Assembly (NCBI GenBank): GCA_002778195.1
Contig: PCDI01000020.1
Span: forward strand, 273,243 to 337,242
From: Raffaelea ambrosiae
Taxonomy: Eukaryota > Ascomycota > Sordariomycetes > Ophiostomatales > Ophiostomataceae
DNA length: 64,000 nt
Reading direction: 5' to 3'
Position numbers and translations under genes: made by a program. The notes beneath the pieces were generated by a model. The model saw only the letters and a list, made by a program, of their open reading frames with translations, made no database searches and was not told the DNA's origin. Shown here piece after piece: positions 32,964-44,173 of this stretch (the first letter of the stretch is position 1; each line of letters opens with the position of its first letter).

Positions 32964-34035
32964 TTAGTAGACGATGGCGAAAGCAGCGGCGAAAGCGACG
33001 GCACCGACGGCGCCGACAGCGACCTGGCGGGCGTTGGCACCAGCAGTGACAACGGAAGACGGGGCAGACTAGAAAACACAAAAAGGTCAGCCAACGAACT
33101 TGAATGTCAGGAGAACACAAAAGGAACCCCCCCCCCAAAAGATGTCCTTACCGTGGTGCCGGACACACCAGTGCCGGTGGCAGAGGCAGCACCTGTACCC
33201 GAGGCATAACCAGTAGCCTTAGCAGGGGTGCCAGTAGCTGAAGTAGTGGGGTAAGGAGCAGACAAACCCGCAGCGCTGCTAGTGGAAGCAGCAGCCGACG
33301 ACGTGGCAGAGGTCGTGCCGGGTGCCGCGGAGGACGTGGCAGGAGCGGCAGATGAGGCAGCAGGAGCGGACGACGCCGCAACAGGGGCCGTTGTCGAGGT
33401 CTCAGCAGCCGGGGTGGTGGCAGCAGCGCTGGACGTAGCCGGGGCGGCGGTGGTGGTCTCAGCAGCGGTGGTGGTCTCAGCCGGAGCGGTGGTAGACTCG
33501 GCCGGAGCGGTGGTGGTCTCGGCCGGGGTGCTAGAAGCAGCGGCGCTGGTGGTGGAGCTGGTGCTGCCGCCAGCAGGCAGGGCAGCACCGACATCGTCCT
33601 GGTCGCCCGAGAGGGGGGTGGTGGACAGGCCGCAACCCGAGGCAGCAGTGGACAGCGAGCCGCCGTAGTACTTCCAGATGTCCTCGTTGTCCGGACCAGA
33701 GCATTGCAGGCAGTTGGCGTAGTCAGTCAGGAAGATGTTGTCGCTGCAGACGTCCGACACCTCACGAGCCTCGATAATAGCCTGGCCTGTGGTAGACCGT
33801 CAGAACCACACGAAGAGATAAGAAAAGCAGAATGTGAATGAGGCCTGAGATTTCAGTTTTTAGAACTCAGTATTCAATACTTACCGCAGTTGTCGTGGCA
33901 GTTGTAGGCCGGGCTGCCGGGAGACAAATCCTGGCGGATGGCCAGAGTGGCGAGAATGTGGCGGGGCAGCAGCAGGGTCGCCGAAGCCGAGGAAGCAGCA
34001 ACAACGCCGCCGAGGAGGAACTTGGAGGCAACCAT
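32964..34035 (-). CDS. GPI-type Ser/Thr/Ala-rich cell-wall protein
   Basis: A predicted secreted wall protein. Exons 34035-33885, 33786-33152 and 33068-32964 give 296 residues. Residues 1-20 form the signal peptide (MVASKFLLGGVVAASSASAT). A compact N-terminal domain of about 110 residues has six cysteines (NCHDNCG, DVCSDN, NCLQCSG, SGCGLS) and is followed by a repetitive stretch of Ala, Thr, Ser and Pro with ETTTA and SSAAP words, a likely O-glycosylated stalk. The last exon encodes a small-residue segment then a hydrophobic C-terminal end without a cytosolic tail (VGAVGAVAFAAAFAIVY), a GPI-attachment signal. Intron 2 contains a run of ten C. Exact function unknown; the six-Cys head is not a clean CFEM pattern. 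Confidence 0.82.
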
Positions 34036-37000
34036 GTTGACGGATTGGGGGACGTGAACGAAAGTTTGGGGTATTAAGGTAAGAGGTGGGATATGTGAAT
34101 GTAAGAAAGATATCGGTTGTTGCTGTTGTTGTTGGCACTGGTTTTGGTAGCGAGCGAATGTAGACGGTGGGTTGAGGAACAAGAGAGCAGAAGGGATCGA
34201 CCAAGATGAACGGAGACGGTGAACTTATATCTCTTCCCCAGAAGGAGTGCCAAGACCAAAAAAAAAATAGAACGTGCCACCCGCTGCAGGGACCAGGCGC
34301 AGTTTGGAAGAAGGTGTGATTTGCGTACTCGTAGGCTTCTCGGCGGGAGTGAAATTGGCAAACTGCAAAGTGAAATGAAAACAACAAGAGCCAAGCGCCC
34401 AGTCACGATGAGAGTCCACCCTCTCTCATTGTGGACAGCTGGTAGCTCTATTCACGCGTCCACCTGCTCGCTTTGCAGGTACGAGTACTTCGCCGCCAAA
34501 GGAAGGAAACAACAGAGAATGCCGACCCGTGCCCCCTTGGTTGCATACCAGTGGGGAAGGTGTCCGGGTGTCCATGTCCATCTCCATCCATGTCTGGGTG
34601 CATCTTGGGGCGGCTTCCGTCAGCGAGCTACCCTGCCCCACAGACGCTCGAACCATTCAGCTTCGGACGGCGGTCTTCCCTTGTACAGGGATGCCAGCCA
34701 AGAGTTAACGATACGGTGGTATGTTGCCGGTCCACAGTGGGTGCCAACGCCCGACACACACCCGCTGTGCAAGCGTTGCAAGGACGTGATTGTTGCGGCA
34801 CAGTTTCTATTAGGCATGTGTCAAGAGTCCTCCGGATCCTGGCTGGGCCGCTCATAGGCACGCATAGTGTCAAACAAACAGGAATTGAAGAGTTGCATCA
34901 ATATATTTTGCGCGGTGGGAGCGCCTCTGGACGGGGTGCTTCCAACGACAACGCAATACCCTTACAAGGGTCTTGGATGGCTCCAAAGTCTGGTCTTCCT
35001 GCCAAGCTGCTACAGCTGTGGACCGACCGACCTCTCTTAGCACATGCTGGGCGAGGCGTCCTTGGCGTCCATCCATCCCAGGCGAATTACGAGGGGCGCC
35101 GCCCCGCTGTTTTGGCGGGAGATTCTCCATCGACCGTCACTTCTTCACTGGCCAGAACGAGCTGGTCTCCGAGCGTTGTGCGTCTCTGAGATTTGGGTTG
35201 GGGGGGGGTTCAAAGGCATGTACAAAGTAAGATACGCTTAAAACCATGTGCAGGGTCCTCCTCGGGGCCCAGTCCTCCAGCGACCCAGCCGGTGTTGTGT
35301 ATGGAAAGAGTGAAAAATAGCGACAAAAACAAGGGGGGAGAAAAGGGGGGGAAACGTAAAGGGAAAATGAAAAAGGGAGAACAGAAAGAGAGCATGGGCA
35401 ATTCCCACATTACCCTATTTTGCAACATGCCTCCAGGGAAGCAGATATCCGGAAGGTCTCTTAGTCGAATGGTGTTGTCGGCCTTGGCGGCCTTGGCTGA
35501 AAAAAAACAAAGCTGTCCAACATAGAGGATAGACTGCCTGATCGTATGGAACGCGACCTCATTCGATGTGCTAAGCTCTCCCTTGTTCTTCTTCGTCTAC
35601 ATACTATGTAGTAGGTCTTTCGTCTAGGTCTGGGCAGAAGCGCGATGTCGGAGTCAACCGTGAGGTCAGCGCGGCATATTCCACGGCCAAGACAACCTGC
35701 TCAAACTTGTTCACACCTCCGTAGCGATACCACCGAGGGCCTCCACTGCGTGTGGGCTTTGATCCCAGGATATCTAGACCGTCCCCGTTTCTTACCCATA
35801 TGCCCTTATGCCCTTTGATTGCTCTCCTCGTTGTTGGGGTGTCTAATGATCTGATAAGATTAGATGAGTTTTTTTCTTCGCACGTTTTTACCGACTGGTC
35901 TGTGTCCCCCACCTTTCCGCTTTCGGCGCCATCTGATAACGTTAAGCCAACTGGCACCCAAGACAGCACAAGACAGCACACACGCCAGTTATTAACGGCA
36001 GACCGGGCCTCTTTCCCACTTCCTCGCCCGCTCGGAATTTATTAGGTCCGTGCTCCCACCAGCACGTATTACCAGTCACCCTCGCTTACCCACAACGTCT
36101 TTCTCATGCTGCTACTTTGTAGTTACACATCAGTATCTTATTCTACATTGTATCTGCAATGTTCACTGCTTTTGGTAGGTTATTCCCCCCCCTTGCTGGC
36201 TTCTAGCCCCCCTAAAACCCAACAACCCTAATAGTGCCTGCTGTGTATTATTTCGAGAAGAGACGTTGATCCAGAGCATTTCAATCCCTTGTTAGCTCTT
36301 CCTCGCGCTGTACTTTGTAAATGAATTGAGGAATATGGGAATAGACACGGCAATATGCATGGGCACACCATGACAGGGTATGAGGATATCAATGTGGTCA
36401 TATAATAGCGGGATGCATAGTGCCGAGAGCTCCGGATTGCAGACGCTTAATGAGGTTCAAGTCTGCCTTCCAGGAACAGCAGGTCGTGGGAAAGCCCTGC
36501 CAAAGGTCCATACTCCGAAGATTGGCGCCCAGAGGTCGTACTCCACTGTTCCTGCGAGTGGTCATAGACATGCCGAGGAGTTTCGGCACAAATCCATCCC
36601 ATTGGCTTGCGCCGCAACGTGGTGGTGGTGCGAAGTCTTGGGGCTCTACGGAGCTTCTTTCCAGGGTTAGCGTTCTGTGCTGGGCTCCATAGTTTTTATC
36701 AGATGGCTGTTTTCTTTTGTCTTTTATGTGGCCAGGATGCCATGTCTAGCTTTGAGGTAATTTTCTGGCTCGCTCTGGGATACGTCCTTCTCTGGAGCGC
36801 ACATGCTCCAAAACCACACCATATCTCATTTGCTGCGGCTCGGTTCTGGCCCTCGTGTCTTTATATTGATAGTTTAGCCTTTAAAGTTTCCACACCAGCC
36901 CTGCTGATTTCGAATATGACCAGCATGGTACTCGCATTTATTGTCTGACAAACACTTTTGCTAAAAGCCCACCAAGACGGACCGAGCTAGGTTGTTCTTG

Positions 37001-37660
37001 GCCCCGGGAGCTCCAAGAAGAGGTTTTCTTGCAAGAAAGCGCAGAAGAGCGCTAGAGTGGGGTTGGGTGCGACCGCTATGACAGGGGATTCTGCACACAG
37101 TCCTTCTGGCCCAATCGAGATGGTGGTAGCCCGGGTGTGTTCAGTGGAGTTCTCTGCTGCTACCCATCCCGGCCTTGCTTCTGCCTTGTCTTGATAATGT
37201 CCTGATCAAATAGGTGGCCATGCCAAGGCTGACGCGATGTCGTGGTTCTTTTCTCCTTTCGTTGTTTTTTTTTTTTCTTCCAAGGAGAGAAACCCACCCG
37301 CCACCTCCAACGTCTGTGTTCTCTAGCGTGGAAGGGGCCGTCTTGGGCAACCACATCATCACCTGCCACGGCATGGAGTGCCAAGTCCTTCCTCGCTGTT
37401 CTCTTCGTCTGGCCATTTCTGTGGCAGACAAATGGCGAACCTGCAGCCATAAATGCTCGCCGTCTTCCGCTAAGATCTGCTGAATTTTTTATGAGTCTTT
37501 GCGCATAATTCGTCTATCCCACGTCGGAGCAATATCCCGTGCATCGAAGGCCAGCAGTTGTACAGCATATTTCCTGCTGTGCTGCACAGAGAGAGAGAGA
37601 GATAGATTCTTATCATTCCGATTCTCACCCTGCCGGTATACTTGTCAATAGCTCGTCGAC
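34036..37660. other. 3.6-kb gene-free stretch
   Basis: The first part is the promoter and leader of the wall-protein gene (CT-rich on its strand). Between about 34300 and 37500 I find no convincing coding exon on either strand, no tRNA boxes and no transposon ends. The last 100 bases, with a short GAGA run, are the leader of the BIM1-like gene. Confidence 0.5.
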
Positions 37661-38794
37661 ATGCGCTTCACCACTGTCCTTGCAGCTTCATCCAGCCTTG
37701 CCCTGGGCCATGTTGCCCGGGCTGCTCACGGCGACGGCGCGGAGGGGAGCAGCATGGGCCCTGTGGCTTTCCTGTGGCCTGACGACCGCAAGTGGGATTC
37801 TGCGAGTGACAATATTGGCCCTTGCGGTAGCTCGGACGGCGCTGGCAACCGAACCGAGTTCCCTCTGAGTAAGTAATCCAGCCACAAATATCAACAACGG
37901 AAAAAAAAAAAAGAAAAAAGAAAAGGAAACTATTATGGCTTACACAAAATAGCCCAGGGCTCGGTTGCGCTCTCCATTGCCGACGAAGCCTACAAGGTTG
38001 CCTTCTACGTTGCCTACAACAACTGTATGTATTTTGCCCCTTCCTCCTCTTTCTGTCGCTTGACGGGTGTCCTTGATGTCCCAGGCAATCCAAGCAAGAT
38101 AAGCCATACTGACTGAAAATTTCTGCCAGACCCCACGTCCCAGGTGCAGTTTGTAGAGCAGGTTGTGAACAACGTCACCGAGATCCTGCCCGGTCACCAG
38201 TGCTACAAGATCGACCCGGTGCCAGACGATGTCGTAGCTGGAAGCAACGCCACTATACAGCTCCAGTACTGGGCCACCTATGGCAATGAGAACGACGGCA
38301 ACAACCAAACTTTTTATGCCTGCGCAGATATTGTAAGCCACTCAGACATGTTCTGCCGATTCTCTATACGTCCACGCACTAACATGCCAAAGACATTCGT
38401 GGAAACTGCCGATTTTGACATCCAGGTTCCTTGCTTCAACGTGACAGCTGCGGACTTTGATTCTGGCGACACTGCTAGCACCTCGGCCACGGCAACCACT
38501 GCGACTGCTACCGGTTTGTCCACATCCACTGGCAGCGCGGCTGCAGCAACCACCACCTCGTCCTCGGACGCATCCTCCTCGCCATCCTCCGGTGGTGGTG
38601 GTCTGTCCGGCGGTGCCAAGGCTGGAATTGCCGTTGGCTCCGTCATTGGTGGCCTTGCTATCTTTGGCTTGGCTGGGTTCCTCCTCTTCCGTCGTCGTCG
38701 CCGGTCCGGCTACACGGGCAGGAGGCAGCGCGCTGCTCTCAACGATCCCATCCCACTGGCCAAGCGCAATGTTGAAGGCGGTTCTCTCAACTAA
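37661..38794 (+). CDS. BIM1/X325-like copper-binding membrane protein
   Basis: This belongs to the LPMO-related but non-oxidative X325/Bim1 family implicated in copper uptake or surface roles. Exons 37661-37868, 37953-38024, about 38130-38332 and 38393-38794 give 294 residues. A signal peptide ends in ARAA, which would expose His23 (HGDGAEGSSMGP) as N-terminal copper ligand. Family blocks are GPVAFLWPDDRKWDSASDN, GPCGSSDGAGNRTEFPL, SVALSIADEAYKVAFYVAYN, GHQCYKIDPVPDDV and TFVETADFDIQVPCFNVT. A Ser/Thr-rich linker leads to a single transmembrane helix (IAVGSVIGGLAIFGLAGFLL) and an RRRRR-containing cytosolic tail, unlike the GPI anchor of many relatives. Introns 1-3 are conventional; intron 3 is 60 bases without an in-frame stop. 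Domain identity is strong, function inferred. Confidence 0.88.
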
Positions 38795-39900
38795 GCTACG
38801 AAAACCGGTTAGAAAAAAAACCAACAAGAACCAAAAAAAAACCCCCAATTCCCATACCTACGCGCGGCATCAATGAAAGGGTGATGGGACATGTTGCTAT
38901 ATAAAGAGCATGGCTTACGGCAGGCTATGATAATAATATCGGGTGTCAGAAATCCAACTTGTCCGAGTCCGAGTATGGAGTGCATGAGTATGAAATTATT
39001 GTGTTGCTTGCTTTTAGTGTGAGCCCTAGTATATAGTAAAGTCGTTTGGCATTCTTTATCCGCATTTCTTTTGTGTATGCCACATCTATAGGGGCGTGTA
39101 ATTAACCATGCCGAGATGATTTCCAGTCACACGTGCATTGCCGCAGCCTTCTCCCTCCCGGGAGGCCGACTTATGCAGGGAAACGCCTCCAGAAAATGAC
39201 TGCGTATCACATGGAGATAGCAGTTAACCGAGTGGAAGTTGTGTGTTCTCAGTCCCAGTGTGGAAGTGACGCCGAGAGAGCCTCGGAGTTGGCCGCCCTG
39301 GCCACCCATTTTTGGGCGGGTCCTAGTCAGTAGTCGCCTCATTTATGGAGACTGGCTTGACTTTTTATTTCAATTAAGCGAAGATGGTGATTTCTCGGAT
39401 TTAGTTTTTCTACTTTTCTCATTCTTTTGTTGACCCGGTGTTTTGTCTCTTTTCTCCCCCCCCCCTTTTTTTCTTCTTTTCTTGTGTGTGTTTTCTTTTG
39501 ATCACAATGACGACCACATGTATGAGCGCCACCTTTTTGAAAAGGTCGACATGCCGAGAGACTTGCGTAACCGGGCTGTTCCGGACAGATGTGGCCCGAT
39601 GAAGACTTGACATTGATCAAGATAACGGCCCTCTTCGCCAAAGATCATTGTGACAGAACAGTGAAAAGAGCAAATAGCCTTTTATAATACTCGTGCAAAA
39701 AAAAAAAAGTCGTAAATAACCCATGGCTAGCTTGGTAGCTCGCAAAAGCATATATATAAAATATAAAATGAAATGAAAACATAGCAAAACAAAAAAAAGA
39801 TCAAGAAGACCCATACCATGAGCATGACAGTCTCCAGATGAGGACGATTTCTACAAACCATTCTAACAAAGAAATCAAACATTGAACGTGTACGAGCCTT
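38795..39900. other. Intergenic 3' flank of BIM1-like gene
   Basis: No gene is recognised. Polypyrimidine-rich stretches and a run of ten C (39456-39465) are present. Confidence 0.5.
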
Positions 39901-39959
39901 CTTACTTATAGAGTGACTGAAACAGAGAACGCGGGTGCAGCGCTTGTGTTCTGCTGGCG

Positions 39960-40680
39960 GGGGGATGGAATTTGATCGCGGAATATTGACCGTCAGTCTT
40001 ACGGCTTTCCCTCCGTAACCACTGCCTCCAGCCACTCTTCCGACGCTGCGAGCAAAGTGCACCAGCACGTCGGATGCCCCAGTGCGGACAAGGTCATCAG
40101 TGCGTCCGAGGTAGACGGCATGGTAAGCGTTCTTGGTGGCGAGTTTAGCCTCCTTCTTCTTCAGCTGGTTCTTGCACTGACGAGCTCAGCAACGCACATG
40201 CGGGAAAGACTGACGGCCGTGCCCATGGCGTCGGCGGTGCAGGTGCGGTAGAGAGTATTGTCCCAGATGTAGGCACGGGCAAGTACGGCATGAAGACCGC
40301 CGGTGGTTGCAGCGGCCGGGTGGTCGTTGGTGGAGCCAGAAAAACTCCCCGTGCTATCGTCCTCTCCGTCGATCTTCGCATCGACATTGCCTTTACCCGG
40401 GGTAAGGCCATCACTGGTCGCCCCACTGATCTGCTCGTCCATGCTGCCGCCCCCCCTCCCCCCCTCCCCTTCACACGGTCCACCTTCTCTGAATACTGCA
40501 GGACGCGCCGCCGGACTATCGCCAGCGTGATCTACCTTACGTCGCGTCGCGTCCCCGGAGACAATCATCCAGCCGCACCGGCACGTCCCGTAAAGCGTGG
40601 CCAAACATCCGGTCCTGCACTGGGTGCGGAGGGCTGACGGCGGGGACCCTCGGCGGGCCGGGTGTAGTGGAAGAGTGAGC
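39960..40680. other. Possible coding segment or decayed gene, strand unclear
   Basis: Codon third positions are C/G-biased as in the real genes nearby, but no single gene model works. On the minus strand, one frame (about 40460-40180, with blocks GGLHAVLARAYIWDNTLYR and TADAMGTAVSLSRMCVAEL) is cut by TGA, and a second frame continues coding-like sequence (KNAYHAVYLGRTDDLV) to about 39990; a single-base shift would connect them. On the plus strand an alternative exists with splice-like signals (ATG|GTAAGC near 40122 and CTGCAG near 40501). I recognise no family on either strand. It may be a frameshifted pseudogene, a sequencing error, or a short unknown gene with introns. Confidence 0.25.
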
Positions 40681-41679
40681 ACTACAATTCCTTGGGGCGG
40701 CCCTACCTATTGTTATGACCTTGTTTTGCTCGATCTCAATGTTGCTTCTTGGCTTGTAGTTGTTGCGTGGTGTGGTTTATTTTTATTTATTTTTCTTTTC
40801 TTGAGTCCTTCATCCATCTGAACCGTTAGCGGATGACTGTGGTCCATATTCTGTGGCTGGCCTTGTGTCGTTGTTGTTTTCCGAGTCGGGTAGTCTGCAG
40901 TATGCTGATGTGTGAGAGAATAGATAGAAAGAAAGAAAAAAAAGGCTATTTTTCCGAGAATCTGGTCACCGAGACTCTGCTTTGGCGCGGCTGCAGCTCA
41001 AAGACATCGCGAGTTTCTGTGATAAACCAGGAGTGATGGTCGTTGTTATGCTGGTAGATGACGTTGGTCCATCGCTGAAAACTCGCTTCTTTGCCATGCA
41101 GGATAGCGATGAACAACGGCCATAAATATCACAGCACAGCTGCACTACAACTCGCCAATTGGCCCGTTTCTCCATTTCGTCGGCTTTTGCCGACGCTTAT
41201 GCATTTCATCATAAAGGACCCGATCTGGGAGACCCGATCTGGGAGACAAGTCGGAGAAATGGTCCAATTCGGGTGTAAAGAAAGGTATCTCAGACGTCCT
41301 CAACACCGGACGAGGGGGCCGTTTTGGCAGCGAGCGGATCTGGCCTCTCGGAGCATCTTCCATGCAGCGTATAGTAATAGAGGGCCTGGATATGCCGAGC
41401 GTGTTAGAGAGACAGAACCATTCGTCTTCGAGTTCTATTGGTACTGTGTGGGAATTGTTGATAGGACTTCTGTAACCCTGGTAGAATGAAACAGCAAAAA
41501 TCGGAGGGGTATATTGCGAGGGCCGGAGCGCAAAGACGGCGTAAGATGGACTTGATGGAACTATTATAGGAATGTGTACACTGATGTACCTAATATACTT
41601 CTTTTGTACGTATTTAGCGACAGATGAATTTTGTTTCCGGACTGATAGCGGAGGGGACGTACATATCAGGTGCCAGTAG
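40681..41679. other. Intergenic before HPP gene
   Basis: No gene recognised. A 14-bp sequence is duplicated in tandem at 41221-41247. The right end is the 3' flank of the HPP-family gene. Confidence 0.5.
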
Positions 41680-42720
41680 TCACAGTCGCCTGCTCAGATT
41701 CTCAAGGAATAATATCTCCTCTGGGGTCAGATTCAGGGTATCAGGTACCATCACGTCTGTCTTTGAGACAATGATCTTCTCTTCTTCGGCAAGGTCTTCT
41801 TCGCCGGGATCTTCTGACGCCGGCTCGCAGCCATTGCCAGTGTATTCCTCTGGTACGTAATGCTCGCTCCTGCCAGCCTCGAGCGCCTGCTCGTCTACTA
41901 TTGCCTTGATGTCGCCGTCTCCGTTCGTCTTCCCCATGAAAGATCGTTTCTTGTCTTTCCGTTTCGCCCAAAACTGGTCGACCTCTCCCGGAGTCCACCA
42001 GTATAAAGGAAATCGACGCTGTATGTTGTTCACAACGAGTGCCACAGACTGCATGAGAAGGACGTCGAGAAGAACTGCCGAGACGAAAGTCCAGCCAAGA
42101 GCAAAGAGGTTTTCGTCCATCACGGCTATGAGAGCCGTGGCGCCGGCCGGAGGGTGGACAGTGCGGGTGACGGCCATCAGCGTGGTGGCAACGGCACAGG
42201 CGACGGCCCCGGCGACCCATCGAATGGATTCGAACGTGCTGGGCGAGCTCAGGGCAAACAGCTTGCCTACAGAGACGCCAACAATAGACGACAGAAGCTT
42301 GCCAAAGACCGCATTTCGAGGCTGGGACAATGGCGACTCGATGGCGTAGAATTGGAGCACCGCCGAGGCTCCAAAGCTGCCAATGGTGTAGGATTTTCCG
42401 TGGACACGAAACGCTGCAACGTGGGTATTGACTACCTCGACGACGCACAGGCCGGCTAGCACGCCGAAGAATGTCCAGGCACACACAACCAGATTCCCAA
42501 TCGGCCTTTGAGGCTTCGTCCGGGAGCCCAGAAAGCGAGCCAGCAGCGGCGGAAGCTTAGAGGTCTGGCAGGGCGGGACAAACGGGTCGAGGTAGTGGTC
42601 GATCTCAAATGACCATCCCCAGGTGGAGGGTGGATTGGCCAAGTTGTGGAAGGAGACTTCATCGCTGTTTGTGCGTCTTTGTACCGAATTTTCCGGTTCT
42701 GTGTCTGTTCTGCTTCGCAT
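41680..42720 (-). CDS. HPP-family integral membrane protein
   Basis: Intronless, 346 residues. The HPP domain has four transmembrane segments and the name-giving motif in VTRTVHPPAGATALIAVMDE, preceded by FGASAVLQFYAIESPLSQPRN and GKLLSSIVGVSVGKLFALSS. Related plant and cyanobacterial HPP proteins transport nitrite in chloroplasts; the fungal ones are uncharacterised, so a transport role is inference. The N terminus (about 70 residues) is polar and the C terminus is a long acidic cytosolic tail with EDPGEEDLAEEEK. I start at the ATG at 42720 (MRSRTDTEPEN); the open frame continues upstream through a tandem repeat but offers no ATG. Identity is firm from the motif, function is not known. Confidence 0.93.
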   Translation of the reverse strand: MRSRTDTEPENSVQRRTNSDEVSFHNLANPPSTWGWSFEIDHYLDPFVPPCQTSKLPPLLARFLGSRTKPQRPIGNLVVCAWTFFGVLAGLCVVEVVNTHVAAFRVHGKSYTIGSFGASAVLQFYAIESPLSQPRNAVFGKLLSSIVGVSVGKLFALSSPSTFESIRWVAGAVACAVATTLMAVTRTVHPPAGATALIAVMDENLFALGWTFVSAVLLDVLLMQSVALVVNNIQRRFPLYWWTPGEVDQFWAKRKDKKRSFMGKTNGDGDIKAIVDEQALEAGRSEHYVPEEYTGNGCEPASEDPGEEDLAEEEKIIVSKTDVMVPDTLNLTPEEILFLENLSRRL

Positions 42721-44173
42721 TGCGGTTCTTTTGTGTCCAGAATCGGTAGAATAGAGGCTGAATAGAGGCTGAACAGAGGCTGAATAGTAGTCAAAGAAGC
42801 GGAACAAAGCCAATGAGTAGGAGGCAGTCCAATCAGTCCAACGTGCGTCTCGGGCAATGGGGTTGGCCTTTGCTTGCTACCTGTATGGTATCGTGCCTGG
42901 AGAGCCCATTCTACACCAGGTTCACATCGACTTCACTTGTATGTGTGCCGAGTTCGAACAAAAACACCGCCATGTCTCTGACTCTTTCCCCACTCCGAAG
43001 CGGCCACGGAAGCCAGCGGGTGTATGACCGCCCTGCCAGGACTCTCCCCATCCTCCTCCTTCTCGTTTCGACTCTCAGTTGGACCGGGCAAGCGATGCCA
43101 TCTGCATCTATGTCGACTGAGAAGCCGACGAAAGCACGTTGGGCCAGGTCAGGTAATCCATACCACTTGGGGCATTGATGGAAGCTGTGACTAACAGAAT
43201 CCGTGCCTGCGCCTATGAGAGCGCGCAGAAGTGTATTCAACTGTCATGTTTTGCTTCAGATGGCGGGCAGGTGAGTGGCGGCCTTGTTTGGGTGGTAGTT
43301 AGTGGCTTACCCCATGAGGGGCGAGGCTGTCATCTCCGCGGAGCAGCAGCAGGAGCTAGGGCTGCACCATAGAAGATTTCCCCGAAAGAAAGTATGGCTA
43401 CAAACAATTGCCAGTTGGAGCAGCATGAATTGGAAGTTGAGGGGGGAAAAAAAGTGAAAAAAAGAAAAAAAAAGAAGAAGAAGAAAAAAAGAAGACTTAA
43501 CCAGGAAAATGACGAAAACTTGTGGCTCAAGCTCTCGTAAGCTTTGTCTCCCATTGTCGTGTAACGGTCCATCCTTTCAATGTCGACACGTTGTGCACAA
43601 AGAGTTGACATCGGGAATAATTGGGAGAGGACGGCATGCGGGTGACTTTTTTTTTTTCTTTTTTTCTTTGTTCGAAATTATTCCTTGTTCCACAGCTTAA
43701 TTCGGCTGAGCCGCAGCGTTGTCTTAAAAAAGATTCTTGTGTTGCATATGGAAGTATGGGAATTAATTGCAGCTTCTTTTGAGCAATAGGCCCGTTCGGG
43801 TTCGGAATGCAACGCCTTTCCCCAAAACCCCTGAAACCCAAAGTCCTTGTATCATTCATCCCATCCAAACTCCATCCACCCTTGTATCCGGGCGTAAATT
43901 TTCAAAGTATGAGCAGAGAAGGAACCCCCCACCCCCAAATCCATGTACAGTTCAGAATGTAAAAAAAAAAAAAGAGAGATATCCGTTAATAAAAAAGGAG
44001 AGTAAATGAACAAGAAGAAAGCGAACCAAAGAACAGATAACGAAAGAGATATGCAACTATGAAAGAAGACCAGTTCAACATGCAACCAGGCACTGTCGAC
44101 CAAGCGTAAGGAAGGAAATGAACCAACTAAATGTGATCGATCCCACCCAATGGGGAAATAAAAGGGAGCATCA
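42721..44173. other. Intergenic, HPP promoter and flavoprotein 3' flank
   Basis: Starts with the HPP leader, including the 11-bp repeat. Plus-strand open frames at 42813-43372 are short and unrecognised. A-rich and T-rich runs occupy 43440-43660. Confidence 0.5.
42750..42787. repeat. 11-bp tandem repeat upstream of HPP gene
   Basis: AATAGAGGCTG repeated three and a half times with one substitution, ending 30-67 bases upstream of the HPP start codon, probably in its 5' UTR. Confidence 0.9.

Noticed and set aside
33148..33668. Pro/Leu/Arg-rich and Ala/Val-rich open frames over the wall-protein gene
   Set aside because: Alternative frames of its repetitive Ser/Thr/Ala stalk; they lose the signal peptide and GPI signal.
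35740..35790. Possible tRNA B box (GGCTTTGATCCC)
   Set aside because: No matching acceptor or anticodon stem can be drawn around it.
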